From Pseudonocardia autotrophica (lineage in GTDB: Bacteria > Actinomycetota > Actinomycetes > Mycobacteriales > Pseudonocardiaceae): DNA of 64,000 bases. A program made the position numbers and the translations under genes. The stretch covers positions 1 through 64,000 of the forward strand of contig NZ_AP018920.1 of NCBI RefSeq assembly GCF_003945385.1. The letters run 5' to 3'. How positions within the stretch are numbered: position 1 is the first letter of the stretch; each line of letters starts with the position of its first letter. This document shows, piece after piece, positions 37,087-45,236 of the stretch. Under the pieces are notes generated by a model. It was not told where the DNA came from. It made no database searches and saw only the letters and a program-made list of their open reading frames with translations.

Positions 37087-37991
37087 GTCGCCCCCGGGTG
37101 CCTGCGGGCGAGGCTCTGCAGCACCACGAGCGCGTGCTCGAGCTTCTCGGTGTGCACGCCCTGGCGGCCGCCACGCCCGGCGATGGTGCCGGTCGGGGGC
37201 ACGTCGGGCCGGGTCAGGGTGGCGCGGGTGAGCACCTGGTCGAGGACGGCCTCGACCTCGTCGCGGGTCTGCGCGGGATCGACGGCGACCCCGGCGGCGA
37301 CCAGCCGGCGCTCGACGTCGGAGGTGCGGAACAGCTCCTCGACGTGCGGCCAGACCCAGACCAGCGCGTCCTGCATCCGCCGGTGCGACTCCGGGGTGCC
37401 GTCACCGAGCCGCAGCACCCAGCGGGCCGCGTGGTCGCGGTGGTAGGTGACCTCCTTGACGCCCTTCGCGGCGACGGCGGCGAGCACCGGATCGGCCGAT
37501 CCCTGCAGCCGGTGCAGCAGTGCGAGCCGCCAGGCCGAGAACACCAGCAGCCGGGCGACGGCGCGGGCGTAGTCGAGATCGTCGGACGGCTCGGTGAGCC
37601 CGACGCAGCGGAACTCCGCGACGTCGCGCCAGTGGGCGAGATCGTCCTCGCTGCGGCTCGTGCGCCCCTCGACGAGCCCTTCGACGTGCCCGGCGCGCGA
37701 GAGCAGCACCCTGGCCTGACCGAGCAGGTCGAGTGCGGTGTTGGCGAGTGCGACCTCCTCCTCCAGCTCGGGGGCGTTCGAGACCCACTCGGTGAGCCGG
37801 TGGCTGAGGACGAGCGCGTCGTCGCCCAGCATCAGGCAGTACTCGGCCAGATCCGCCGGATCGGCGCCGTCCGGAACCGGCGCGACGATGTCGGTCTCGG
37901 CGTCGGAGAAACCGGAGCCGAACGCCCAGCGCGGGTCGTCGGCCTCGGTCAGCGCGTCGTAGACGTTCTCCTCGTGCGCGGCCCCGCTCAC
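37080..37991 (-). CDS. paaC: Phenylacetyl-CoA epoxidase structural subunit PaaC
   Basis: The non-catalytic ferritin-like partner of PaaA. The 303-residue helical protein shows AEYCLMLGDDALVLSHRLTE, ANTALDLLGQARVLL and KEVTYHRDHAARWVLRLGDG, all characteristic of PaaC. The N-terminal 40 residues (EENVYDALTEADDPRWAFGS) are an extension common in actinobacteria. The GTG at 37991 overlaps the paaB stop by 4 bp (GTGA). With PaaA it forms the heterodimers that assemble into the 1,2-epoxidase complex. Confidence 0.93.
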   Translation of the reverse strand: MSGAAHEENVYDALTEADDPRWAFGSGFSDAETDIVAPVPDGADPADLAEYCLMLGDDALVLSHRLTEWVSNAPELEEEVALANTALDLLGQARVLLSRAGHVEGLVEGRTSRSEDDLAHWRDVAEFRCVGLTEPSDDLDYARAVARLLVFSAWRLALLHRLQGSADPVLAAVAAKGVKEVTYHRDHAARWVLRLGDGTPESHRRMQDALVWVWPHVEELFRTSDVERRLVAAGVAVDPAQTRDEVEAVLDQVLTRATLTRPDVPPTGTIAGRGGRQGVHTEKLEHALVVLQSLARRHPGATW

Positions 37992-38383
37992 AGGTGCGGC
38001 ACCTCCTCCGGGATCGCGTAGAAGGTCGGGTGCCGGTAGACCTTGTCCGCCGACGGGGCGAAGAACGGGTCCTTCTCGTCCGGGCTGGACGCGGTGATCC
38101 GGTCGGCCCGCACCACCCAGATGGAGACGCCCTCGTTGCGGCGGGTGTACACGTCGCGGGCGTTGTGCAGGGCCATCTCGTCGTCGGCGGCGTGCAGGGA
38201 ACCGACGTGCACGTGGTTGAGGCCGCGCTTGCCGCGGACGAACACCTCGTAGAGCGGCCAGGCCCGGCGCGAGGGCCGCTGCCCGGATCCGGTCTCGACG
38301 CCGGTGGTGGGGACGGCCCCGTGCCCACCCTCTGCGGTGACCTCGGTGCTGCCCCCGTCGTCTCCGGTGCTGCCGCCGTTCAC
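37988..38383 (-). CDS. paaB: Phenylacetyl-CoA epoxidase subunit PaaB
   Basis: A small subunit that bridges PaaAC units in the epoxidase. The conserved part is about residues 41-131: [40 protein letters not shown] and the end [17 protein letters not shown]. The first 40 residues are a Gly/Thr-rich extension not seen in shorter homologues of ~95 residues; an inner start cannot be excluded, but no inner ATG/GTG has a better ribosome-binding site. Start GTG at 38383 overlaps the paaA stop (GTGA). Confidence 0.92.
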   Translation of the reverse strand: MNGGSTGDDGGSTEVTAEGGHGAVPTTGVETGSGQRPSRRAWPLYEVFVRGKRGLNHVHVGSLHAADDEMALHNARDVYTRRNEGVSIWVVRADRITASSPDEKDPFFAPSADKVYRHPTFYAIPEEVPHL

Positions 38384-39342
38384 GCGCCTGCCTCCGTTCG
38401 TGCCGATCGCTTGTCGGCGTAGGCCCGGGCCGCCTCGCGGACCCAGGCACCGTCCTCGTGTGCCCGGCGCCGGTGCTCCAGCCGCTGCCGGTTGGCCGGC
38501 CCGGCACCGGAGACGACGGCCCTGAACTCCGACCAGTCCGGTTCGCCGAAGTCGTGCGCCTGCCGCTCGTCGTTCCAGCGCAGGTCCGGATCCGGCAGCG
38601 TGACGCCGAGCGCCGCGGCCTGCGGGACGCTCATGTCGACGAACCGCTGGCGAAGCTCGTCGTTGGTGTGCCGCTTGATGCCCCACGCCATCGACCGGTG
38701 GGTGTTGGGGGAGTCGCCGTCGGCCGGGCCGAACATCATCAGCGACGGCCACCACCAGCGGTTCGTGGACTCCTGCACCATCTCGCGCTGCGCGTCGGTG
38801 CCGTTCATCATCGCGAGCAGCGACTCGTAGCCCTGACGCTGGTGGAACGACTCCTCCTTGCAGATCCGGATCATTGCCCGGGCGTAGGGGCCGTAGGAGC
38901 AGCGGCACAGCGGGACCTGGTTGGCGATCGCGGCTCCGTCGACCAGCCAGCCGATGACGCCGATATCGGCCCAGGACAGCGTCGGGTAGTTGAAGATCGA
39001 CGAGTACTTCTGCTTCGCGTCGATCAGCTTCTCGGTCAGCTCCTCGCGGTCCACCCCGAGGGTCTCGGCGGCGGCGTAGAGGTACATGCCGTGGCCTGCC
39101 TCGTCCTGCACCTTGGCGAGCAGGATCGCCCGGCGGCGCAGCGACGGTGCGCGCAACAGCCAGTTGCCCTCCGGCTGCATACCGATGATCTCGGAGTGTG
39201 CGTGCTGGGCGATCTGGCGGATCAGGGTCCTGCGGTAGGCATCGGGCATCCAGTCCCGAGGCTCGATCCGCTGGTCCGCCGCGATCGTGGCGTCGAAACC
39301 CGCCTGCAGCCGCTCCGGCGTGTGCGCGTCAGCCGTCGTCAA
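38380..39342 (-). CDS. paaA: Phenylacetyl-CoA epoxidase catalytic subunit PaaA
   Basis: The di-iron oxygenase subunit that epoxidises the aromatic ring of phenylacetyl-CoA. In the 320-residue protein the metal-binding motifs are visible: [10 protein letters not shown] with Glu/His, [13 protein letters not shown] (DExxH), and [15 protein letters not shown] (EExxH). The TTG start at 39342 follows a strong GGAGGGTGG ribosome-binding site, and the product begins [17 protein letters not shown]. It is the first gene of the operon. An imperfect palindrome (GACCGAA to TTCGTC, about 39358-39377) just upstream could be an operator. Confidence 0.95.
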   Translation of the reverse strand: MTTADAHTPERLQAGFDATIAADQRIEPRDWMPDAYRRTLIRQIAQHAHSEIIGMQPEGNWLLRAPSLRRRAILLAKVQDEAGHGMYLYAAAETLGVDREELTEKLIDAKQKYSSIFNYPTLSWADIGVIGWLVDGAAIANQVPLCRCSYGPYARAMIRICKEESFHQRQGYESLLAMMNGTDAQREMVQESTNRWWWPSLMMFGPADGDSPNTHRSMAWGIKRHTNDELRQRFVDMSVPQAAALGVTLPDPDLRWNDERQAHDFGEPDWSEFRAVVSGAGPANRQRLEHRRRAHEDGAWVREAARAYADKRSARTEAGA

Positions 39343-39434
39343 GATCCACCCTCCAGCGACCGAATGTTCGTTCGTCTAGAGGGTGGACCAGTACCGGGCC
39401 GGAGCGCAAGTGGGGACGGTCCGGGGCGCCGGGA

Positions 39435-39911
39435 TCAGCTCGCCGCCGGATCGGGCTCCGCGGCCCGCTCCAGCCCGGCGGTGATCCGGCGCAGCAGCTC
39501 GTCCAGCAGCGCGGCATCGGGCCCGACGATCTCGGAGAACCGCTGCCGCACATCGGCGACGGCCGAGTCCCAGTGGGCGAGCGCCTCCCGGCCGCGGGCC
39601 GAGGCGAAGATCAGTACCCGGCGCCTGTCGTGCTCGTCGGGCCTGCGCAGCACGAGATTGGCCGACACCATGCGATCGACCAGCTTGGAACACTTGGGGG
39701 CGAGCAGCAGCGCGTGCTCGGCGACGACGTTCATCGGGCAGCCGCCCCGCTCGGCGAGCAGTGACAGCACGCGCCACTGGTCGAGATCGGCCCCGACCGA
39801 GCGCAACGCGTCGTCGAGTCGTTGCGTGGCACCACGCTCGGCCATCGAGAGCAGGCGCAGGGTCTCGTCGTTCACCTGAACGCACCCCGGTCGGACATCC
39901 GACTCGACCAT
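39435..39911 (-). CDS. MarR family transcriptional regulator
   Basis: A 158-residue winged-helix regulator. The core is about 30-125: RLDDALRSVGADLDQWRVLS, LLAPKCSKLVDRMVSANLVL and the wing RRPDEHDRRRVLIFASARGR. Family members respond to phenolic or CoA-linked ligands. It is 92 bp upstream of paaA in the same direction, and divergent from the amide-sensor gene. It may control either cluster; the first is more likely by orientation. The ATG at 39911 (MVESDVRPG) with a GGGGGG site is chosen over the longer frame that would overlap the divergent gene. Confidence 0.82.
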   Translation of the reverse strand: MVESDVRPGCVQVNDETLRLLSMAERGATQRLDDALRSVGADLDQWRVLSLLAERGGCPMNVVAEHALLLAPKCSKLVDRMVSANLVLRRPDEHDRRRVLIFASARGREALAHWDSAVADVRQRFSEIVGPDAALLDELLRRITAGLERAAEPDPAAS

Positions 39912-39961
39912 CCCCCCGAACAGAGCAATACATGCAGGTCGAACACCTTTAGCGTAGCCGG

Positions 39962-41047
39962 ATGACGCCATCGCGTCTCACCTTGCCGCCCGAGCACCGG
40001 CGCGACGCGCTCACGATGGCGCTCGTGGTCCCCCTGCAGGGGCCGGCCGGGATCTTCGGGCCGTCCTGCGAGAGCTGCGGGACGCTCGCGATGGAGCAGA
40101 CCAACGACGAGGGCGGCGTGCTGGGCCGGGAACTGCGGCTGCTCCCGGTCGACGGCGGCGCCGCACCGGACGAGGTCGCCAGGGAGGTCGCCGCGCTGGT
40201 CACCGCCGGCACCGTCGAGGCCGTCACCGGCTGGCACATCTCGGCGGTGCGGGAGGCGGTCGCACCGGCGATCGGCGGCCGGGTGCCGTACGCCTACACC
40301 GCGCTCTACGAGGGTGGCGAGCGCCGGCCCGGGGTCTTCCTCACCGGCGAGACGCCCGATCTGCAGCTCGGCCCGGCCCTCGACTGGTTCGCCGCGGCGG
40401 CCGGCGTACGGCGCTGGACGATCGTCGGCGACGACTACGTCTGGCCGCGCCGCTCGGCCGATGCGGCGCGCCGGTTCCTGCGCCGGATCGGCGGCACCGT
40501 GTGCGACGAGATGTACGTGCCGCTGGGCACCACCCGGTTCGACGCGGTGCTCCGGCGGGTCGAGCGCAGCGGCTGCGAGGCGGTACTGATGCTGCTGATC
40601 GGCGACGACGCCGTCGAGTTCAACAAGGCGTTCACCGCCGTCGGGATGGACCGCGACATCCTGCGGTTCAGCTCGCTGATCGACGAGAACGTGCTGCTCG
40701 CCTCGGGTGCCGAGAACACCCGCGGCCTGATGACGTCGGCCGGTTACTTCGAGGATCTCGCCACGGCGTCCGGGCTGGACTTCGCGGCCTGGTACTCGCG
40801 GCGCTTCGGGCCGGAGGCGCCGGTGCTGAACAGCCTCGGCGAGTCCTGCTACGAGGGCGTGCGACTGCTGACCGCGCTGATGCGCCGGGCCGGCTCCACC
40901 GACGTGCGGTCGATGGTCTCGGTGTCCGACGGGCTGTCCTACGAGAGCCCGCGCGGCACCGTCGAGCTGCGGGACCGGCACCTGCGGCAACGGGTGTTCC
41001 TCGCCGCCGCGGACGGTCTGAGCTGGGACGTCATCCAGCAGCTGTGA
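39962..41047 (+). CDS. AmiC-like amide-binding sensor (type 1 periplasmic-binding fold)
   Basis: A 361-residue protein with the type 1 solute-binding fold of urea/amide receptors (ALVVPLQGPAGIFGPSCESC at the start, NDEGGVLGRELRLL, ending GTVELRDRHLRQRVFLA). There is no signal peptide: the hydrophobic leader is missing, and no ABC permease or ATPase gene is nearby. That matches AmiC, the cytoplasmic amide sensor of the Pseudomonas amidase operon, rather than a transport receptor. The amidase and amide channel genes follow. A TTTAGCGTA element ends 7 bp before the ATG, so the mRNA may be leaderless. No AmiR-like antiterminator was found. Confidence 0.8.
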   Translation: MTPSRLTLPPEHRRDALTMALVVPLQGPAGIFGPSCESCGTLAMEQTNDEGGVLGRELRLLPVDGGAAPDEVAREVAALVTAGTVEAVTGWHISAVREAVAPAIGGRVPYAYTALYEGGERRPGVFLTGETPDLQLGPALDWFAAAAGVRRWTIVGDDYVWPRRSADAARRFLRRIGGTVCDEMYVPLGTTRFDAVLRRVERSGCEAVLMLLIGDDAVEFNKAFTAVGMDRDILRFSSLIDENVLLASGAENTRGLMTSAGYFEDLATASGLDFAAWYSRRFGPEAPVLNSLGESCYEGVRLLTALMRRAGSTDVRSMVSVSDGLSYESPRGTVELRDRHLRQRVFLAAADGLSWDVIQQL

Positions 41048-41050
41048 CCG

Positions 41051-41099
41051 TTGACACCATGCGCCGCCCACTATAGCTTTCCTGGGAAATTATTTCCTG
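41051..41099 (+). promoter_or_regulatory. Promoter and operator of the amide cluster
   Basis: TTGACA (41051-41056) and TATAGC (41072-41077; spacing 15) or TAGCTT (41074-41079; spacing 17) form a good -35/-10 pair directly after the sensor gene. Overlapping the start is TTTCC-TG-GGAAA (41078-41089), and TTTCCTG recurs at 41093-41099. This AT-rich palindrome plus direct repeat looks like a regulator site that controls fmdB-fmdA-amiS. Confidence 0.65.
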
Positions 41100-41126
41100 A
41101 TTGGGCGACGAGGACGGCGGGCTGCC

Positions 41127-41414
41127 ATGGCGACCTACACCTACCGCTGCGGGACCGACGGCCCGGTCGACGTCCGGCGGCCGATCGGCACCGCTCCCGC
41201 CACCCTGGCCTGCCCGGCCTGCGGGGCGGAGGCCGCCCGGTTGATCACCCCGCCGATGCTCGGGCTCGCCGACCGGAACCGGATGGGGCTGCTCGACCGC
41301 ACCGAGGCCAGCCGGACCGAGCCGCAGGTCGTGACCTCGCTCCCGTCCTCGGGGCCCGGGCCGCGCCCGGCCGCCCGTCCCGATCCCCGCACCCGGGGCC
41401 TTCCGCGCCCCTGA
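41127..41414 (+). CDS. fmdB: FmdB-type zinc ribbon protein
   Basis: A 95-residue protein starting MATYTYRCGTDGPVDVRRPI, with zinc-ribbon cysteines at Cys8, then CPACG about 20 residues later. The second half is Pro/Arg-rich and unconserved. FmdB was described beside formamidase genes and proposed as a regulator; its role remains unclear. It lies upstream of the amidase here, behind a promoter, and is probably co-transcribed with it. Confidence 0.85.
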   Translation: MATYTYRCGTDGPVDVRRPIGTAPATLACPACGAEAARLITPPMLGLADRNRMGLLDRTEASRTEPQVVTSLPSSGPGPRPAARPDPRTRGLPRP

Positions 41415-41591
41415 ACCGCTGATCCGGGGCGCCCGGCCGGTGACGGCCGCCGCCACGACCGGCACCCACCCGCGACGGGCCACCGGCCCGCCGCGCGGTG
41501 CCGCCTGCCCTGCCTGCCTCACCCCGTCTTCCCTGCCCCGCCTGTCCCGCCCCTCCGGGCGGTCCCCGATGAGATGGAAGGTGCGTTCGTC

Positions 41592-42845
41592 ATGCCCGAG
41601 GTCGTGTTCCCGCTCGACTCCAGCAAGAAGTTCACCGAACAGCAGATCGTCGGCCACAACCGCTGGCACCCGGACGTCCCCGCCCAGGTCCGGGTACGTC
41701 CCGGCGACAGCTTCCGGGTGCACTGCCGCGAGTGGTTCGACGGGGCCATCCACAACGACGACTCCGCCGACGACATCCTCAACGCCCCGCTGGCGGGCGT
41801 GCACGTGCTCTCCGGCCCGATCCACGTCGAGGGCGTGCAGCCCGGTGACCTCCTGATCGTCGACATCCTCGATGTCGGCCCGATCCCGCAGGAGGACGCC
41901 GGCCCGCTCGCCGGGCAGGGCTGGGGCTACACCGGCGTCTTCGCCACCAGCAACGGCGGCGGCTTCCTCACCGAGCAGTTCCCGGACGCCTACAAGGTGA
42001 TCTGGGACTTCCGCGGCGGTGTCGCCACCTCCCGGCACGTCCCGCACGTGTCGTTCACCGGAATCGTCCATCCCGGACTGATGGGTACCGCGCCGTCGCA
42101 CGAGTTGCTGCGCACCTGGAATGCCCGCGAGCAGGCCCTGATCGACACCGACCCACAGCGCGTCCCGCCGCTGGCGTTGCCGCCGAACCCGGACTTGGCG
42201 ATCCTCGGCTCGCTGACCGGCGCCGACTTCGACCGGGCGGCCGCCGAGGCCGCACGGACCGCGCCGCCCCGGGAGAACGGCGGCAACCAGGACATCAAGA
42301 ACCTCACCAGGGGCAGCCGGGTCTTCTACCCGGTGTTCGTCGACGGCGCGAAGCTGTCGATGGGTGACCTGCACTTCTCCCAGGGCGACGGCGAGATCAC
42401 CTTCTGCGGGGCGATCGAGATGGGCGGGTTCATGGACCTGCACGTCGACGTCATCAAGGGCGGGATGGAGAAGTACGGCGTCTCCGAGAACGCGATCTTC
42501 ATGCCGGGCCGCACCGATCCGCAGTACAGCGAGTGGCTGGCGTTCTCCGGTACCTCGGTGACGCTGTCCGGCGAGCAGCGCTATCTCGACTCGCACCTGT
42601 CGTACCAGCGGGCCTGCCTGCACGCGATCGACTACCTGACGCAGTTCGGCTACTCGGACATCCAGGCGTACATGATCCTGGGTGCGGCACCGATCGAGGG
42701 CAGACTGTCCGGCGTCGTCGACATCCCGAACTCGTGCTCGACGGTCTACCTGCCGACCGAGATCTTCGACTTCGACGTGCGCCCCGGTAAGGACGGCCCG
42801 ACCAGGATCGATCCGGGACAGGGCGTCCCGGTGGCCCGGGCGTGA
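41592..42845 (+). CDS. fmdA: Acetamidase/formamidase
   Basis: A 417-residue enzyme of the FmdA/AmdA family, which hydrolyses formamide or acetamide to the acid and ammonia. Recognisable stretches: MPEVVFPLDSSKKFTEQQ at the start, DLLIVDILDVGP, GGNQDIKNLTRGSRVFYPVF (the NxD/K region of the active site), GDLHFSQGDGEITFCGAIE and CSTVYLPTEIFDFD. The ATG at 41592 follows GGAAGG at 41577; an ATG at 41574 in frame is less likely. The substrate cannot be narrowed beyond short aliphatic amides. It is followed after 10 bp by an amide channel gene. Confidence 0.93.
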   Translation: MPEVVFPLDSSKKFTEQQIVGHNRWHPDVPAQVRVRPGDSFRVHCREWFDGAIHNDDSADDILNAPLAGVHVLSGPIHVEGVQPGDLLIVDILDVGPIPQEDAGPLAGQGWGYTGVFATSNGGGFLTEQFPDAYKVIWDFRGGVATSRHVPHVSFTGIVHPGLMGTAPSHELLRTWNAREQALIDTDPQRVPPLALPPNPDLAILGSLTGADFDRAAAEAARTAPPRENGGNQDIKNLTRGSRVFYPVFVDGAKLSMGDLHFSQGDGEITFCGAIEMGGFMDLHVDVIKGGMEKYGVSENAIFMPGRTDPQYSEWLAFSGTSVTLSGEQRYLDSHLSYQRACLHAIDYLTQFGYSDIQAYMILGAAPIEGRLSGVVDIPNSCSTVYLPTEIFDFDVRPGKDGPTRIDPGQGVPVARA

Positions 42846-42855
42846 GGTAGCGGCC

Positions 42856-43494
42856 ATGGGATCCGTCGGGCTGCTGTTCGTCGGCGCCGTCCTGTTCATC
42901 AACGGCGCGATGCTGCTGGGCTGGGTGGATGCGAAGTCGGCCGCGCCGATGAACTTCTTCGTCGGCGGGCTGCAGATCGTCACCCCCACCTACCTGATCT
43001 TCACCGCGGGTGGGGACGCGGACGTCATCCTGTTCGCGTCCGGGCTGTATCTGTTCTCCTTCACCTATCTCTACGTCGCGCTGAACATCACGCTCGGCCT
43101 CGACAGCAGCGGACTGGGCTACTTCTGCCTGTTCGTGTTCCTGTCCGCGCTGGTGTTCTCCTGGCTGAACTTCACCCGCTTCGCGGATCCGGGGTTCGGC
43201 GTCATCTGGCTGCACTGGGCGTTCCTGTGGTTGCTGTTCTTCCTGCTGCTCGGTCTGAAACAGGAGCGACTCGGCCGCTACACCGGTGCGGTCTGCGCGA
43301 TCCAGGGCTGGGTGACGGCATGGTTCCCGGCGTTGTTGCTGCTCACCGGTGCCTACGCGCAGTTCGCCGGCACGCTCGCGGTGGCACTCGCGGTGTTCGG
43401 CGTCGTCGTCTACGGCGGGCTCCTGGTGGTGCTGGGTCGCCGGTCGGACGGGGCACCGGTCGCCCCGGCCGAGGATCGGAACGTCCCCGCCTGA
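42856..43494 (+). CDS. amiS: AmiS/UreI family amide or urea channel
   Basis: A 212-residue integral membrane protein with six to seven hydrophobic segments (GSVGLLFVGAVLFINGAMLL; TYLIFTAG; LYLFSFTYLYVALNI; CLFVFLSALVFSWLNF; AFLWLLFFLLLG; VTAWFPALLLLTG; AVALAVFGVVVYGGLLVV). Residue pattern and size match AmiS, the transporter of amidase operons, and UreI, the urea channel. It starts 10 bp after fmdA and supplies the uptake part of the amide pathway. Confidence 0.92.
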   Translation: MGSVGLLFVGAVLFINGAMLLGWVDAKSAAPMNFFVGGLQIVTPTYLIFTAGGDADVILFASGLYLFSFTYLYVALNITLGLDSSGLGYFCLFVFLSALVFSWLNFTRFADPGFGVIWLHWAFLWLLFFLLLGLKQERLGRYTGAVCAIQGWVTAWFPALLLLTGAYAQFAGTLAVALAVFGVVVYGGLLVVLGRRSDGAPVAPAEDRNVPA

Positions 43495-43511
43495 ACCCCG
43501 CCACCGCACGG

Positions 43512-43541
43512 GCGGGCCGCGGTCGAGCGACGGCGGCCCGC
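43512..43541. terminator. Hairpin between convergent amiS and antiporter genes
   Basis: A 9-bp perfect stem, GCGGGCCGC at 43512-43520 and its complement at 43533-43541, with a 12-base loop. It lies between the amiS stop and the end of the opposite gene and overlaps the last base of the latter. Confidence 0.6.
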
Positions 43542-44488
43542 TACGTGCGGGTGAGGATCAGCCAGACCAGATAGACCAGGTAGACGGTGACGAGTGTGCC
43601 GCCCTCGAACCGGGTCAGCTTCGCCCCGGTCCGCATCGCGATCGCGGCCCCGACGGTCGCGACCGCGAGCAGCACCAGATCGGCGTCGACCACGTCGGAC
43701 GGGACCTCGATCGACGCGCCGGGTGCGGCGAGCACGGTGATGCCCAGGACCAGGGCGATGTTGTAGACACTGGAACCGACCAGGTTGCCGACGGCCAATC
43801 CGGTCTCGCCGCGGACGATGGCGACGAGCATCGTGACCAGCTCCGGCGCCGAGGTGCCGATCGCGACGACGGTCAGCCCGATCACCGCCTCGTCCACCCC
43901 GAACGCCCGTGCCCCCTGCACGGCGCCGTCGACCAGCAGCTCCGCACCGACGACGATCAGCACGATCGACGCGACGAGCACCAGCAGTTGCACGACCGGG
44001 CCACCGCCGGCGCCGCCGGTGTCGGCCTCCGCGGCGACGTCCTCCCGGCGGCTCGTCCGGAAGATCAGCACCGTGTAGACCACGGCCCCGGTGAGCAGCA
44101 GCGCGCCGTCGATCGGCCCCAGCGAGCCGTCCCGGGCGAGTACGAAGAACAGCAGCGTCGCGGCGACCATCGCGGGCAGGTCGAAGCGCAGCGTGCGGCT
44201 GCTGAACAGCACCGGCCGCAGCAGCGCGCCCAGCCCGAGTACGAACAGCAGGTTGACCAGGTTCGTCCCGACGATGTTGCCGGTGGCCAGGCCGGCGCTG
44301 CCCGAGCGCGCGGCGTCGATACCGATCGCGAGCTCGGGGAGGCTGGTCCCGACCGAGACGACGGTCAGGCCGATCACCATCGGGGACAGCCCGAGCCGGG
44401 CGGCGAGCCGGGAACCGGCCCGCACCAGTAGCTCGGCGCCGACGAGCAACAGGGCCAGGCCGCCGAGGCCGAGCAGGATCACCTGCAC
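43541..44488 (-). CDS. Calcium/sodium antiporter (CaCA family, YrbG-like)
   Basis: A 315-residue membrane protein with ten to eleven helices in two inverted halves. Each half has the alpha-repeat signature: GTSLPELAIGIDAARSGSAG with ATGNIVGTNLVN in the first, and GTSAPELVTMLVAIVRGETG with AVGNLVGSSVYN in the second. These Glu residues coordinate the cation in Na+/Ca2+ exchangers. The loop between the halves is short (SRREDVAAEADTGGAGGG). The likely role is extrusion of calcium in exchange for Na+ or H+. It is transcribed after the STAS gene, 6 bp apart. Confidence 0.9.
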   Translation of the reverse strand: MQVILLGLGGLALLLVGAELLVRAGSRLAARLGLSPMVIGLTVVSVGTSLPELAIGIDAARSGSAGLATGNIVGTNLVNLLFVLGLGALLRPVLFSSRTLRFDLPAMVAATLLFFVLARDGSLGPIDGALLLTGAVVYTVLIFRTSRREDVAAEADTGGAGGGPVVQLLVLVASIVLIVVGAELLVDGAVQGARAFGVDEAVIGLTVVAIGTSAPELVTMLVAIVRGETGLAVGNLVGSSVYNIALVLGITVLAAPGASIEVPSDVVDADLVLLAVATVGAAIAMRTGAKLTRFEGGTLVTVYLVYLVWLILTRT

Positions 44489-44494
44489 GCGGAG

Positions 44495-44962
44495 CTACTC
44501 GTGCACGCGCGGCCGACCGTCGAGGCGGACATCCGGGTCCGGGACGCCGAACAGCACATCGCGGGACGCGGCGGCCCCCTCGGGGAGCCGGTCCTGCACG
44601 TCGAACAGCTCCATCGCGCCGGTGACCTGCAGTGCGCGCCGCGCCGGACGGCTGCTTCCGCAGACCACCCGCAGCCGCTTGCCCTCGGCGCCGATCACGT
44701 CCCGCGCCTCCAGCAGCGAGGTCAGCCCGGCGGTGCCGAGGAAGTCCACGCCGGACAGGTCCAGGATCAGGTCGGAGCTCTCCTCGGACCAGATGCCGAG
44801 CTCGCCCCACAGGTCGGGGGAGGTGTCGTCGTCGACTGCGCCGATCGCGTGCAGCACGGTCGCCCCGGACGGGTGCCGTGACGTCTCGAACCGCAGCACC
44901 GGATGGTCGCCCAGCTGCTCGGCGGGCTCCGGCGACGGCAGCGGCCGCGTCTCGTCCTCCAT
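44495..44962 (-). CDS. STAS-domain anti-sigma-factor antagonist-like protein
   Basis: A 155-residue protein with one STAS domain (about residues 30-120). The key stretch LILDLSGVDFLGTAGLTSLLEAR contains the site normally phosphorylated by an anti-sigma kinase (Ser/Thr after the FLG turn, here Thr). STAS proteins of this kind free a sigma factor by binding its anti-sigma factor. No kinase or sigma partner is next to it. Its stop is 6 bp from the antiporter gene start, so they share a transcript, but a functional link is unclear. Confidence 0.85.
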   Translation of the reverse strand: MEDETRPLPSPEPAEQLGDHPVLRFETSRHPSGATVLHAIGAVDDDTSPDLWGELGIWSEESSDLILDLSGVDFLGTAGLTSLLEARDVIGAEGKRLRVVCGSSRPARRALQVTGAMELFDVQDRLPEGAAASRDVLFGVPDPDVRLDGRPRVHE

Positions 44963-45112
44963 CGCAGGCGTTCCCTTCCGGAGCCGGTACGCCCGGCGCC
45001 GGGATCAGCATTGCAGTGACCAGCGGTGCTCGCATGCGCTATCGCGGTGACCGGCGGTGCCCGGATGCGCTGTGGGGCGCCGCGGGACGGGGTGACGACT
45101 CGGCCCCGCCCG
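44963..45112. other. Spacer without gene
   Basis: About 150 bp between the STAS gene start and the repeat array upstream of deoC. It should contain the promoter of the leftward STAS-antiporter pair. No gene is supported. Confidence 0.4.
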
Positions 45113-45236
45113 GGGCTCCGGCGCGCAGCCCGGCCACGGGGTGTGACGCGTTGTCCTGCCACGGCGTGTGACATGCGGCCCTGCGCCGGGCGTGACGCGC
45201 AGCCCTGCGCCGGGTGTGACGCGTAGCCTCGCCCCG
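45113..45236. repeat. Degenerate 24-bp tandem repeat upstream of deoC
   Basis: About five copies of a unit like GCAGCCCTGCGCCGGGTGTG followed by ACGC, more uniform toward the right end where two copies differ by two bases. The last copy runs into the deoC start. Such arrays vary in number between strains and may affect expression. Confidence 0.75.

Noticed and set aside
45113..45236. CRISPR-like or att repeats upstream of deoC
   Set aside because: Units are contiguous and degenerate, so it is a simple tandem repeat.
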